A stretch of 64,000 nt of DNA from Kribbella sindirgiensis (lineage in GTDB: Bacteria; Actinomycetota; Actinomycetes; Propionibacteriales; Kribbellaceae): assembly GCF_004331435.1 (NCBI RefSeq), contig NZ_SJKA01000006.1:124001-188000 (forward strand). The letters are read 5' to 3'. This document shows positions 56,111 to 64,000 of this stretch, piece by piece. The notes beneath the pieces were generated by a model. It searched no databases. It had not been told where the DNA came from and was given only the letters and a program-made list of their open reading frames with translations. Within the stretch, counting starts at the first letter, position 1. Each line of letters opens with the position of its first letter. The position numbers and the translations under genes are program-made.

Positions 56111-56769
56111 CCCACCGGCCAATCCAGCTTGCGGTACGCGGCGTCCCAGAACATCCATTCGTAGCGGCACGTCATAGCGAAGTGCTGGTGACAACGTTCC
56201 CGCTCCGCGGCGCCCACGTCCAGCCCGTCCGTGACGGCGAGCACCGACTCGACGACGGCGTCGAACTCCTCGGAGCCGTACGTCTCGATCCACTTCCGGT
56301 ACGCCGGGTCCGGTGACGACCGCTTGAGCAGCTCGCGCCCCACGTCCCGGTAGATCCAGTAGCAGGGCAGTACTGCGGCAACTGCCTCCGCGTAGGTGCC
56401 GGTGGCGCACACAGCGGTCAGATAGGACATGTACGCCGTGGTGGTCGGGCCGGACCCGGCTGCGTCCACGTCCTCCGCCGTGAGCCCCAGTGACGCCAGA
56501 AGCGACGTGTGCAGCTCCCGCTCGACCGCGATCGCGTTGGCGGCGTGCAGCGCGAACATGCTGACCGCGTCTTCGTCGAGCGCGCGGCCGGCGACCAGGC
56601 TGAGTGCCCGTGAGTACGCGCGCAGGTAGTGGCTGTCCTGGACGATGAAGTACCGGAACGCGTCGTGGTCGAGGGTGCCGTCGGTGAGTCCGGTGATGAA
56701 CGGGTGCCGGACGATCTCGTCGTACACGGAGGCGGCCCCGCGGTCCCACAGCTCGCTGGAAAACGTCAT
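56107..56769 (-). CDS. tenA: TenA/thiaminase-II-family protein
   Basis: A 220-residue all-helical TenA-family protein. TenA enzymes hydrolyse thiamin degradation products such as aminomethylpyrimidine for salvage. Landmarks are HPFITGLTDGTLDHDAFRYFIVQDSHYLRAYSRALSL near residue 23, the cysteine in LPCYWIYRDVG (the catalytic Cys position) and the terminal Glu segment CRYEWMFWDAAYR. ATG 56769 has GAGGAG five bases upstream. It is coupled to a PYROXD2-like oxidoreductase rather than to thi genes, so a role outside standard thiamin salvage is possible. Confidence 0.88.
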   Translation of the reverse strand: MTFSSELWDRGAASVYDEIVRHPFITGLTDGTLDHDAFRYFIVQDSHYLRAYSRALSLVAGRALDEDAVSMFALHAANAIAVERELHTSLLASLGLTAEDVDAAGSGPTTTAYMSYLTAVCATGTYAEAVAAVLPCYWIYRDVGRELLKRSSPDPAYRKWIETYGSEEFDAVVESVLAVTDGLDVGAAERERCHQHFAMTCRYEWMFWDAAYRKLDWPVG

Positions 56770-56850
56770 CCCCACTCCTCGCCGTCGACTGCACCGACCT
56801 TATCCAGAGGGCGCGCAGCGATCACCGAGACGCAGGTCACGTCCGCGCCG

Positions 56851-56862
56851 TACGCTGAGACA
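56851..56862 (+). promoter_or_regulatory. Leaderless -10 box before class V aminotransferase gene
   Basis: TACGCT (56851-56856) ends five bases before the ATG at 56862 and no ribosome-binding site is present, which predicts a leaderless mRNA. The -35 region is not clear. Confidence 0.5.
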
Positions 56863-58583
56863 TGGGTATCCAGGGGGAGCAGGCGGAGATGCCGCCGGAG
56901 TCGCCGTTGCTACGGCGGATCCGGGCGTCGGTGATCGGTGACGACCAGGTGATGCCTGGGCCGTACGGTCCGCGCCGCGTCACGTACGCCGACTACACGG
57001 CGTCCGGGCGTGCGCTGACCTTCCTGGAGGACTTCATCCGCGAGGAGGTTCTCCCTCGGTACGCGAACACTCACACGGAGTCGAGCGGCACCGGTCTGCA
57101 GACGACCCGGCTGCGTGAGGACGCCCGGCGGATCATTCACAACAGCGTCGGCGGCGACGACGAGACCGCGGTGATCTTCTGCGGCTCGGGCGCGACCGGG
57201 GCGATCGACAAACTGATCGGGATCCTGGGCCTGCGGATCCCGGCCGAGCTCGACGACACGTACCACCTGACCGCCCAGATCCCGCCGGAGCAGCGACCGG
57301 TGGTCTTCATCGGCCCGTACGAGCACCACTCGAACGAGCTGCCCTGGCGCGAGTCGATCGCCGACGTGGTGGTGATCTCCCAGGACACGGACGGTCATAT
57401 CGACATCGACCAGCTCGAGGCGAGGCTGCGGGAGTACGTCGACCGCCCGCTGAAGATCGGCTCGTTCTCGGCGGCGAGCAACGTCACCGGCATCGTCAGC
57501 AACACGCAGCGCGTCTCGGCCCTCCTGCATCGGTACGGCGCGTTGTCGTTCTGGGACTGCGCCGCAGCCGCGCCGTACGTCGAGATCGAGATGTACGGCG
57601 GACGCGACCAGGACCCGTTGTCGTACAAGGACGCGATCTTCCTCAGCCCGCACAAGCTGATCGGCGGCCCGGGGACGCCTGGCGTACTCGTTGCGCGCCG
57701 CGAACTGCTCCGCAACCGGGTGCCCGACGTACCGGGCGGGGGCACGGTCGCGTATGTGAACCCGCTCGAGCACCGGTACCTGGACGATCCGGTGCACCGC
57801 GAGGAAGGCGGGACGCCGGCGATCATCGGGTCGATCCGGGCCGGACTGGCGTTCCAGCTGAAGCAGGCCGTCGGTATCGACGTGATCCGTGCGCACGAGG
57901 ACGCGTACCTGCGGCGCGCAGTCGAGGCGTGGAAGGCCGAGCCGAACCTGCAGATCCTCGGCAACCTGGACGCCGAGCGGCTGTCGATCGTGTCGTTCGT
58001 GGTCAAGGCTCCTTCCGGGCGGTATCTGCATCACAACTTCGTGGTCGCGCTGCTGAACGACCTCTTCGGCATTCAGTCCCGCGGCGGGTGCTCGTGCGCG
58101 GGCCCGTACGGCCACCTCCTGCTCGGCATCGACCTGGATCGGTCGCACGAGTTCGAGGAGGAGATCCTGCACGGCTGCGAGGGGATCAAGCCGGGTTGGG
58201 TGCGGGTCAACTTCAACTACTTCATCTCCGACGCTGTCTTCACGTACATCGTCGAGGCCGTCAAGCTCGTCGCGCGCGAGGGGTGGCGGTTGCTCGGCGA
58301 CTACCGCTTCGACCCGGCGAACGGCCTGTGGCGGCACCACCGCGGCCCGGTCGAGCCGCCGATGCGGCTCTCCCAGGTCGGGTACGACGCCGACGGCAAG
58401 CTCAGGTACCCGCGTCACGACCACACGGCTCCCGAGTCCGCCCTCGACGACTACCTCGCCGAGGCCCGCGACCTGCTGTCCACCTGTCAGGAGCACCGCG
58501 ACGACCCCGAGGGCCACGTCAACACCGACTTCGACCACCTCCGCTGGTTCGAACTCCCTTCCCGCTGCCTCGCCCGCGACTAG
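56862..58583 (+). CDS. Class V aminotransferase / cysteine-desulfurase-like PLP protein
   Basis: A 573-residue fold-type I PLP protein. NTHTESSGTGLQTTRLREDARRIIHNSV and VIFCGSGATGAIDKL build the cofactor pocket, FWDCAAAAPYVEI gives the Asp-like position, and SPHKLIGGPGTPG carries the PLP lysine. RGGCSCAGPYGH resembles the cysteine-containing loop of desulfurases. The protein is longer than NifS/IscS (about 400) because of a C-terminal extension after about residue 480. ATG 56862 appears leaderless. It stands alone and converges with the ankyrin gene (stop-stop overlap of four bases). Whether it is a desulfurase, lyase or transaminase cannot be told. Confidence 0.85.
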   Translation: MGIQGEQAEMPPESPLLRRIRASVIGDDQVMPGPYGPRRVTYADYTASGRALTFLEDFIREEVLPRYANTHTESSGTGLQTTRLREDARRIIHNSVGGDDETAVIFCGSGATGAIDKLIGILGLRIPAELDDTYHLTAQIPPEQRPVVFIGPYEHHSNELPWRESIADVVVISQDTDGHIDIDQLEARLREYVDRPLKIGSFSAASNVTGIVSNTQRVSALLHRYGALSFWDCAAAAPYVEIEMYGGRDQDPLSYKDAIFLSPHKLIGGPGTPGVLVARRELLRNRVPDVPGGGTVAYVNPLEHRYLDDPVHREEGGTPAIIGSIRAGLAFQLKQAVGIDVIRAHEDAYLRRAVEAWKAEPNLQILGNLDAERLSIVSFVVKAPSGRYLHHNFVVALLNDLFGIQSRGGCSCAGPYGHLLLGIDLDRSHEFEEEILHGCEGIKPGWVRVNFNYFISDAVFTYIVEAVKLVAREGWRLLGDYRFDPANGLWRHHRGPVEPPMRLSQVGYDADGKLRYPRHDHTAPESALDDYLAEARDLLSTCQEHRDDPEGHVNTDFDHLRWFELPSRCLARD

Positions 58584-59797
58584 CGAGCTCCGGCGGTGCG
58601 GAGGGTCTTGGCGATCTCTTCGTACCCGCGGGACTCGGCGTGCTGGAGCGGGCTGACGCCCTCGGCGTCGGCCAGGTTGGGGTTGGCGCCGGCGTCGATG
58701 AGGATCTTGACGATGTCCTGCCACTGCTGCGTGCCCTTGCCGAGGATGATCGCCTCGAGCAGAGCGGTCCAGCCGAGGTTGTTGACGTGGTTGACGCTGG
58801 TCTTGGTCTTGACGACCCGCCGGACGTAGTCGACGTGCCCGCGCTCGCTGGCCGGGATGACCGAGATGCCACCGAAGCGGTTCCGCAGGGTGAGGTCCGG
58901 GTTCGCGGGCAGGAGCGTCTCCAGCATCGGCACGCTCCCGGTGACGCCGGTGACCAGCCAGGCGGAGTCCTGCCGGTCGTCCTGTGCGTCTGGATCGGCA
59001 CCGAGCGCGACGAGCAACCTGGCCACCTCGACACGGTCGTTGAGCGAGGCCAGCAACAGCGCCGTACGGCGGTGGTCGTCGCGTGACTCGATCGGTGCGC
59101 CGGCAGCCAGTGCTGCGGCGACCTTGTTGGCGTCGCCCGATGCCGCGGCGGCCAGCAGCGCCTTGGTCGCCGCGTGGGTGTCCCGAAGCTCTGTGTTGAG
59201 CGCGGCGCTGACCGCAGCCTGGCCGCGGTCCTTCGCAGCCTGCACCGGTGTGGCGCCGTCGCGGACAGCCGGCTTGGCGCGATCGGCCCCGCCGGCGATC
59301 AGGAGCCGGACGGTGTCGACGTACGCCGGGGTGCCTTTGCCGAGGATGACTGCCTCGTGCAGAGCGGTCCAGCCGAGGTTGTTGACGTGATTGACCGCCA
59401 CGCCGGCCTTGAGCAGCCGGCCGACCACGGCGGCGTGACCGCGCTCGGCCGCCCGTATCAGCGCCGTACCGTCATAGCTGTCGAGGCTGCGGACGTCGGC
59501 GCCGTGAGCGAGGGTCAGGTCAAGGAGCTCGACGTACCCCTCGCTCGCGGCGATCAGGAACGCGCTCTGGACGGTGTCGTCGACCGCGTTGACGTTCGCG
59601 CCCGCGGTGATCAGGCGCTTCGCCTCGGCCACGTCGTTCTTCCAGGCGGCGGCGATCAGCTGACTGTCGAGAGCAGACGGCACAGTGGCGCTCCTAGAGG
59701 GCGGGCTCGTCGGTGAAGGAGTAGTGGTCTCAGTGGAACACGCGGTGGTCACCGCCATCAGCAGGACGGCGACCACGGCGATCGGGCGACGCTTCAT
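58580..59797 (-). CDS. Ankyrin-repeat lipoprotein with internal duplication
   Basis: A 405-residue exported lipoprotein (signal and lipobox MAVTTAC, then a Ser/Thr/Pro linker) composed of about ten ankyrin repeats. The first set (residues about 45-200) and the second set (about 205-405) are similar: VNHVNNLGWTALHEAVILGKGT occurs in the first and VNHVNNLGWTALLEAIILGKGT in the second. This points to duplication of a five-repeat block. Such repeats bind other proteins; no enzymatic domain is present. The ATG at 59797 overlaps the stop of the SMP-30-like gene (ATGA), so both are exported products of one transcript. Confidence 0.9.
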   Translation of the reverse strand: MKRRPIAVVAVLLMAVTTACSTETTTPSPTSPPSRSATVPSALDSQLIAAAWKNDVAEAKRLITAGANVNAVDDTVQSAFLIAASEGYVELLDLTLAHGADVRSLDSYDGTALIRAAERGHAAVVGRLLKAGVAVNHVNNLGWTALHEAVILGKGTPAYVDTVRLLIAGGADRAKPAVRDGATPVQAAKDRGQAAVSAALNTELRDTHAATKALLAAAASGDANKVAAALAAGAPIESRDDHRRTALLLASLNDRVEVARLLVALGADPDAQDDRQDSAWLVTGVTGSVPMLETLLPANPDLTLRNRFGGISVIPASERGHVDYVRRVVKTKTSVNHVNNLGWTALLEAIILGKGTQQWQDIVKILIDAGANPNLADAEGVSPLQHAESRGYEEIAKTLRTAGAR

Positions 59798-60747
59798 CGG
59801 CGCGGGTTGAGCGTGATGACCTGGTACGGCGGGACCGCGGTCGCCTCGTCGAACTTGCTGTCGACCACCAGCAGCCGTCCCTGGGCGAGCTTCGCGGTCG
59901 TGAGCACCCGGTCCGGGTCGGTCGGCGTCGCCGACACCAGCCGCGCGGACCGGCCGTCAGCCGAGAGCCGCAGCGTGCTCAGCACCTTGGAGAAGTTGCG
60001 CACGACCCAGAGGCTGTTGCCCTGCTGGACCAGGCCGTCGGCGTTGACGAGGTCCGCGCCGGCGGTGTCGATCGCGGTGGCCTTCGCCGTCCGCAGGTCG
60101 AACCGCCACAGCTTGCCGACGTTGCCCTGGGCCACGACCAGCGCCCGGCGGTCCGGTGACAGCACGATCCCGCCGAGGTTGAAGCCGGTCGCCGTCTCGA
60201 TCGTCCCGGTCGCGTCGGCCCAGGTCGTGACGGTCCACCGGCCGTGGTGCTCGGAGACGCGGAAGATCTGCGGAGCGTTCGAGTTGGTGAAGTACGCCGC
60301 GCCGTCCGGCCCGATCACGAGGTCGTTCAGGAACGCGTTCGGTACGCCGGTCCGCAGCGCGGCCAGCAGCCGCCCGTCGCGGTCGTAGACCCACAGATCC
60401 GGCGCGCCCGGGTGGTCGATCCCGTTCGGCCCGCCGGCGACGTACACCCGGCCCTGGGAGTCGACGTTCACGCCGCGGGCGGTCCAGCGGCCGTCGGTGC
60501 CGTCGCCCTTCAGCCACTCGACGGCGTCGCCGGAGCGGAGCTGACCGCGGTGGATCTCGCCGCCGGTGGTTTCGGACACGTAGTAGTTCTTGGTACGCGC
60601 GTCGTACCCGATGCCCTCGAACTTCGAGCCGCCGGCGTCACCGGGCAGCCCGTACGTGGCCGGACGGGCGGCGAAGGCCGTCGAGGCGCCGGCACCGAGC
60701 AGAGTGGCGGACAGCGCGAGGGTGGCGGACAGCGAACGGACAGACAT
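59794..60747 (-). CDS. Secreted SMP-30/gluconolactonase-like beta-propeller
   Basis: A 317-residue protein with a Sec signal (LSATLALSATLLGAGASTAFA) and repeated propeller blades: FEGIGYDARTKNYYVSETTGGEI, RGVNVDSQGRVYVAGG, LNDLVIGPDGAAYFTNS, GGIVLSPDRRALVVAQG, NADGLVQQGNSLWVVRN. The pattern is that of SMP-30/strictosidine-synthase-like propellers, whose enzymes hydrolyse lactones with a bound metal, though many exported members have no known activity. It is the first gene of a two-gene transcript with the ankyrin lipoprotein. Confidence 0.82.
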   Translation of the reverse strand: MSVRSLSATLALSATLLGAGASTAFAARPATYGLPGDAGGSKFEGIGYDARTKNYYVSETTGGEIHRGQLRSGDAVEWLKGDGTDGRWTARGVNVDSQGRVYVAGGPNGIDHPGAPDLWVYDRDGRLLAALRTGVPNAFLNDLVIGPDGAAYFTNSNAPQIFRVSEHHGRWTVTTWADATGTIETATGFNLGGIVLSPDRRALVVAQGNVGKLWRFDLRTAKATAIDTAGADLVNADGLVQQGNSLWVVRNFSKVLSTLRLSADGRSARLVSATPTDPDRVLTTAKLAQGRLLVVDSKFDEATAVPPYQVITLNPRR

Positions 60748-60853
60748 CTGGACCCCTAAACGGTCGGTGGATTGCGAGCTGCCTCCAGCCTCCGTCCGCC
60801 GGGCGCTCCGTACGACGGGTGTTCGGCCACCAATCGATAGCCGAACGGATGAT

Positions 60854-60881
60854 TTGGAACCGGGTCCAAGCGGCCTACGAT
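60854..60881 (+). promoter_or_regulatory. Promoter of the NarL-type two-component operon
   Basis: TTGGAA (60854-60859) and TACGAT (60876-60881) are 16 bp apart and the ATG follows nine bases after the -10 box. No ribosome-binding site is seen, so the mRNA is probably nearly or fully leaderless. Confidence 0.55.
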
Positions 60882-60890
60882 CAACTGAAC

Positions 60891-62063
60891 ATGTCTACTG
60901 ATCACACCCCGTCGATCCTGAGTCACGCGACCCGGCTGGTGACCGCACTGCACGCGGCACTGGTGGTTCTCGTGCTGGCGTCGGCGATCCGGTATCTCAC
61001 CGGTCACGGGCTCGACGACCGTGGACCCTGGGTGCTGGTCGGTGCAGTAGTGCTGCTTGCGACGTACGCCGCCTACCGTGTGCTGCCCAGTCGGGTCTGG
61101 CTGGCGTTGCTGGTCGTGGAGTGGTGCGTGCTGGTGTTCCTGGCGCCGTCGTTCGCGTGGTGCGCGGTGCCGCTGTCTTTCGTTGCCCTGCGCATCCTGT
61201 CGTTCCGGCCGGCCTGTCTGGTCGTTGCGGGCATGGTGGTGGTCACCGTGGTGCAGTGGACCCGGATGACCGACCGGCTGGACCCGACGATCGTGCTGGG
61301 CCCGGTCTGCGTCGCAGTGCTTGCCGTAGGCGCCTATCGGGCGCTGGAGCGGGACGCACTGGCCAGACAGGCCCTGCTGGACGACCTGCACGCAGCACAG
61401 GGCGATCTGGCCGACGCACAGCAGCAGGCCGGCGTCATAGCCGAGCGCGCGCGGCTCTCGCGCGAGATCCACGACAGCGTGGCGCAGGGCCTGTCGAGCA
61501 TCAACCTGCTGCTGCAGGCCGCAGAACGCGAATGGGACGACAGACCGGCTGCCGCACGCGAGCACGCAGCCCAGGCCGCGGCCACGGCACGCGACGGACT
61601 GGACGAGGCCAGGAGAGTCGTCCGCGACCTGGCACCGGCTGAGCTCGCGGCTGGTCTACCGGAAGCACTTCGCAAGAGCTGTGAGCGTTTGGCGGCCCAC
61701 AGCGATGTCAGCGTCCGCGTCCAGGTGCACGGTACGCCGGTCACGCTCGACTCGGAGGTGGAGACCGCACTGCTTCGCACAGCCCGAGGCGCCCTCGCCA
61801 ATGTCCTTGAACATGCACAGGCGAAAGCGGCTGTCGTGACGCTCACCTACCACCCGGATGCGGTGGTTCTCGACGTTGTGGATAACGGCCGAGGCCTTCC
61901 GCGATCTCATGTCAAGATCGATTCCGACCGCGGCCATGGACTGGCCGGAATCCGAGAACGGCTGAGACAACTGGGAGGAACGCTGGTGCTGGAGAGTGAA
62001 CCGGGGGACGGGACGGCGCTGGCCGCATCGATCCCGCTGCGGGCGAATCCGGGGCGCCCATGA
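60891..62063 (+). CDS. NarL-type sensor histidine kinase
   Basis: A 390-residue membrane kinase. Four or five helices occupy residues about 15-150, followed by a coiled-coil linker (ALLDDLHAAQGDLADAQQQAGVI). The HisKA_3 phospho-acceptor is in RARLSREIHDSVAQGLSSINLLLQ and the HATPase domain has NVLEHAQAKAAVV (N box), VVDNGRGLP (G1) and RGHGLAGIRERLRQLGG (G2). No extracellular sensor domain of any size is visible, so it may sense the membrane itself. It overlaps the response regulator by four bases (ATGA). Confidence 0.92.
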   Translation: MSTDHTPSILSHATRLVTALHAALVVLVLASAIRYLTGHGLDDRGPWVLVGAVVLLATYAAYRVLPSRVWLALLVVEWCVLVFLAPSFAWCAVPLSFVALRILSFRPACLVVAGMVVVTVVQWTRMTDRLDPTIVLGPVCVAVLAVGAYRALERDALARQALLDDLHAAQGDLADAQQQAGVIAERARLSREIHDSVAQGLSSINLLLQAAEREWDDRPAAAREHAAQAAATARDGLDEARRVVRDLAPAELAAGLPEALRKSCERLAAHSDVSVRVQVHGTPVTLDSEVETALLRTARGALANVLEHAQAKAAVVTLTYHPDAVVLDVVDNGRGLPRSHVKIDSDRGHGLAGIRERLRQLGGTLVLESEPGDGTALAASIPLRANPGRP

Positions 62064-62680
62064 TCCGGGTTGCCCTGGTCGACGATCATCCCGTCGTGCG
62101 TGCGGGAGTCCGGGCGCTGCTCGAAGGGCAGGAAGACCTGACCGTTGTCGGCGAGGCCTCGGACGCGCACAGCGCGGAGCAGCTCGTCGCGGCCCTGCAC
62201 CCGGACGTCGTACTGATGGATCTCAACCTCGGCGCCGGCGCCGGCGGAGCCGAGGTCACCGCGCGTCTGCGGGCCCTGGCCGAGCCGCCGTACGTGCTGG
62301 TGCTGACGACGTACGACACGGAGGCGGACATCATGAGCGCGATCGATGCGGGGGCCTCCGGCTACCTGCTGAAGGACGCGCCGCCGGAGGACCTCTTCCG
62401 CGCGATCCGCGGCACCGCCCGTGGTGAGACGGTGCTCGCGCCGGCCGTCGCCGCGAGGTTGGTACGACGGTCCGGTCCGACGCTGACCGAGCGCGAGGTG
62501 GAGCTCCTCGGGCTGCTCGCCACCGGCAAGTCGAACCGCGACATGGCCAAGAAACTCTATGTCAGCGAGGCGACGGTCAAGTCCCATCTGGCGCACATCT
62601 ACTCGAAGTTGGAGGTGGACAACAGAGCGGCGGCCGTGGCACGCGCGATCGAACAGCGCATCATCCGGCCGGTCAGCTGA
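62060..62680 (+). CDS. NarL/LuxR-family response regulator
   Basis: A 206-residue regulator. The receiver domain has D8/D9, the phospho-acceptor D54 (VVLMDLNLG) and YLLKDAP. The LuxR helix-turn-helix at the C-terminus reads LTEREVELLGLLATGKSNRDMAKKLYVSEATVKSHLAHIYSKLEVDNRAAAV. ATG 62060 overlaps the kinase stop. It is the cognate partner of the kinase; the target is unknown. Confidence 0.94.
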   Translation: MIRVALVDDHPVVRAGVRALLEGQEDLTVVGEASDAHSAEQLVAALHPDVVLMDLNLGAGAGGAEVTARLRALAEPPYVLVLTTYDTEADIMSAIDAGASGYLLKDAPPEDLFRAIRGTARGETVLAPAVAARLVRRSGPTLTEREVELLGLLATGKSNRDMAKKLYVSEATVKSHLAHIYSKLEVDNRAAAVARAIEQRIIRPVS

Positions 62681-62792
62681 GCCCCGGCGGGTCAGCTGGG
62701 TCCGGCCAGTCAGCTGAGGATGGTCGGACTGTCGGCGGCGGTCACCTCGTGGCGCACGGCAGGTCCTCTCTGTGCCGTGTACGCTCCCGACC

Positions 62793-63404
62793 GTGGAGCC
62801 CGTACACGTTGCGGTTTCGGCGTTGGCTGCATTGTTGCCGATCATGAACCCGATCGGCGCGCTGGCCACCTTCGCAGGTCTGACAGAGGGTGTCGACCGC
62901 GCCGCGATGAAACGCCAGGCGGTGATGACTGGCGTCTACGTGCTGGCGATCCTGACCGTCTTCGCGCTGTTCGGCACGCTCGTGCTGGAGGGGCTGGGCA
63001 TCGGTCTGCCCGCGCTGCAGATCGCCGGCGGCCTGGTGGTCGCGCACTCCGGCTTCGGGATGATCGTCGCCCGGCAGACCCTGACCGAGGACGAGAAGAC
63101 GCACGGGGCGGCCAAGCCGGACGTGTCGTTCTCACCGATGGCGCTGCCGTTGATCGCCGGGCCGGGCGCGATCGGCGTGGTGATCGCCCTGACCGCACGG
63201 CATCCCGGAATCACGAACCGGCTGAGCGTGATCGTGGCCTCGGTCGTGATCGCCGCGCTTGTCGCGGCGCTGCTGCGCTTCGGTACGCCGCTCGTCGACA
63301 AGCTCGGCCCCACGGGCCTGGGCGCCCTCAGCCGCATCATCGGCTTCCTCACGCTGGCGATCGGCGTGGAACTGGTGACCCACGGCGTACTCGCGGCGAA
63401 GTAG
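62793..63404 (+). CDS. marC: MarC-family integral membrane protein
   Basis: A 203-residue protein with six hydrophobic helices. The MarC core reads LAALLPIMNPIGALATFAGLTEG near residue 10 and MALPLIAGPGAIGVVIAL in the middle, the two NP/GPG half-helix repeats of the family. The GTG at 62793 was chosen because a TACGCT box (62780-62785) ends seven bases before it and no ribosome-binding site exists, again suggesting a leaderless transcript. The family's function is unsettled; an earlier link to antibiotic resistance is not supported. Confidence 0.9.
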   Translation: MEPVHVAVSALAALLPIMNPIGALATFAGLTEGVDRAAMKRQAVMTGVYVLAILTVFALFGTLVLEGLGIGLPALQIAGGLVVAHSGFGMIVARQTLTEDEKTHGAAKPDVSFSPMALPLIAGPGAIGVVIALTARHPGITNRLSVIVASVVIAALVAALLRFGTPLVDKLGPTGLGALSRIIGFLTLAIGVELVTHGVLAAK

Positions 63405-63434
63405 TGAGCCCATCGCAGGACGCGATGGGCTCAC
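63404..63434. terminator. Bidirectional terminator between convergent genes
   Basis: GTGAGCCCATCGC (63404-63416) and GCGATGGGCTCAC (63422-63434) form a perfect 13-bp stem with a five-base loop between marC and the convergent partial gene. There is no T-run, as is common for actinobacterial terminators. Confidence 0.75.
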
Positions 63435-63441
63435 TCCGCCT

Positions 63442-64000
63442 CTACTTCGTGCCCTTGAAGGAGGAGACCGGCGGGAGCTTCCAGGCCTTGCTCTTCGCGA
63501 GGGCCGAGAGGTCCTCGACGGAGAGGAGGGGCGTGGGCCGGGTGTGCTGCTTGCCCTTCTCCGCCGGGGCGTTGTAGCTGGTGAGGTTGATGTTGCGGCC
63601 GTCGGGACGGAACAGGACCACGTAGTTGCTGACGACCCTGTACTCCGCCTGCCGGCTGTCGCTGTACTCCGGCGACTCTTTGGAGACGTACAGGACCGAC
63701 CCGTCCGGCAGGGTGCTGCACCCCGCGCGCTTGGGGACGCACGGGTTCCCCTCGCCGCCGCCGGAGAGCAGTACGTCGACCCGTGCGGCGCCGTGACCGT
63801 CGTTGACGACGTACGCCGCACCGGCGTAGCCGCCACCGCCCCACGTCTCAGGGCTCGCGAAGGTCCGGCCGGGCGCCGCAATGAGTGCCTTCAGCGTCGC
63901 TAGCGTCTGCTTCGGGTTCACCCCAGCGGGCTTGGCGGTCGGAGTCGCCTTGGCCGAGGCCGAGGGCTTCGCGATCGGCACGGGCGAACCAGCGACCCCA
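63442..64000 (-). CDS. Exported or membrane-anchored protein of unknown function (5' end outside window)
   Basis: The frame is open to the window edge, so the N-terminus is missing. The visible part begins with an Ala/Pro/Lys/Thr-rich linker (PIAKPSASAKATPTAKPAG), typical of the segment between a membrane anchor and an extracellular domain. About 150 residues follow: TLATLKALIAAPGRTFASPETWGGGGYAGAAYVVNDGHGAARVDVLLSGGG, with one cysteine pair (NPCVPKRAGC) that could form a disulfide. I do not recognise the domain. Confidence 0.75.
   Translation of the reverse strand, partial: GVAGSPVPIAKPSASAKATPTAKPAGVNPKQTLATLKALIAAPGRTFASPETWGGGGYAGAAYVVNDGHGAARVDVLLSGGGEGNPCVPKRAGCSTLPDGSVLYVSKESPEYSDSRQAEYRVVSNYVVLFRPDGRNINLTSYNAPAEKGKQHTRPTPLLSVEDLSALAKSKAWKLPPVSSFKGTK

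Noticed and set aside
56910..58724. A 604-codon minus-strand frame opposite the class V aminotransferase gene
   Set aside because: It is a shadow of the PLP enzyme, whose lysine and cysteine motifs are on the plus strand.

Overview
The window is high-GC actinobacterial DNA. GTG and TTG starts are frequent, ATGA/GTGA stop-start overlaps are common, and several genes look leaderless. The many sugar ABC importers without their own ATPase, the two-component systems and the secreted glycosidases suggest a soil saprophyte of the Kribbella/Nocardioidaceae type. That placement is an inference from style, not from a marker gene. The strip is mostly accessory carbon-catabolism islands, followed by an ordinary-looking chromosomal stretch after about 54.4 kb.

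Layout: (1) 1-3.8 kb: partial OmpR-type response regulator, GT39 membrane glycosyltransferase and GT2-GtrA fusion, with 11-bp-spaced direct repeats in front of the regulator and the GT2 gene. (2) 3.8-15.4 kb: glycan locus. On the minus strand are a CUT1 solute-binding protein, two permeases, GH2 beta-galactosidase and GH29 alpha-L-fucosidase. Divergently are GH127 beta-L-arabinofuranosidase and a LarA-family protein, with a TTAAGCGCTTAG palindrome between. (3) 15.6-21.4 kb: enolase-superfamily protein, GntR/FCD regulator and Tat-exported GH95-like glycosidase. They share a CATACGTATG-type operator and sit next to fragments of a RhaM-like mutarotase and an aldehyde dehydrogenase. (4) 21.7-24.1 kb: S33 hydrolase, a tiny secreted ORF and a dead integrase tail. 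(5) 24.1-35.4 kb: two RpiR regulators and a plus-strand operon of two DAO-type flavin oxidoreductases, HyuB/HyuA (hydantoinase/oxoprolinase) and a complete TctCBA transporter. (6) 35.5-42.3 kb: MgtC-like protein, CUT1 transporter, LacI, inositol-monophosphatase-like enzyme and glycerophosphodiesterase. (7) 42.4-53.4 kb: UTRA GntR regulator and a long operon with two CUT1 transporters, Gfo/Idh/MocA, ROK kinase, NanE epimerase, SDR and a SIS protein cut off in mid-gene. (8) 53.4-54.5 kb: a truncated tyrosine integrase fused tail-to-tail to the broken SIS gene, beside tRNA-Lys(CUU). (9) 54.5-64 kb: PYROXD2-like oxidoreductase with TenA, class V aminotransferase-like protein, ankyrin lipoprotein, SMP-30-like propeller, NarL-type two-component pair, MarC and a partial exported protein.

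How the genes work together: region 2 appears to import and trim a galactose-, fucose- and arabinose-decorated plant oligosaccharide. Region 3 would process related deoxy sugars or sugar acids but carries decaying genes. Region 5 looks like a self-contained import-and-degrade pathway for a carboxylated N-heterocycle or N-substituted amino acid. Region 7 appears to catabolise an N-acetylmannosamine-type sugar, with the deaminase/isomerase step possibly lost at the integrase junction. None of the four CUT1 importers has an ATPase here, which implies a shared MsiK-like ATPase elsewhere. I see no rRNA, CRISPR array or intact insertion sequence.
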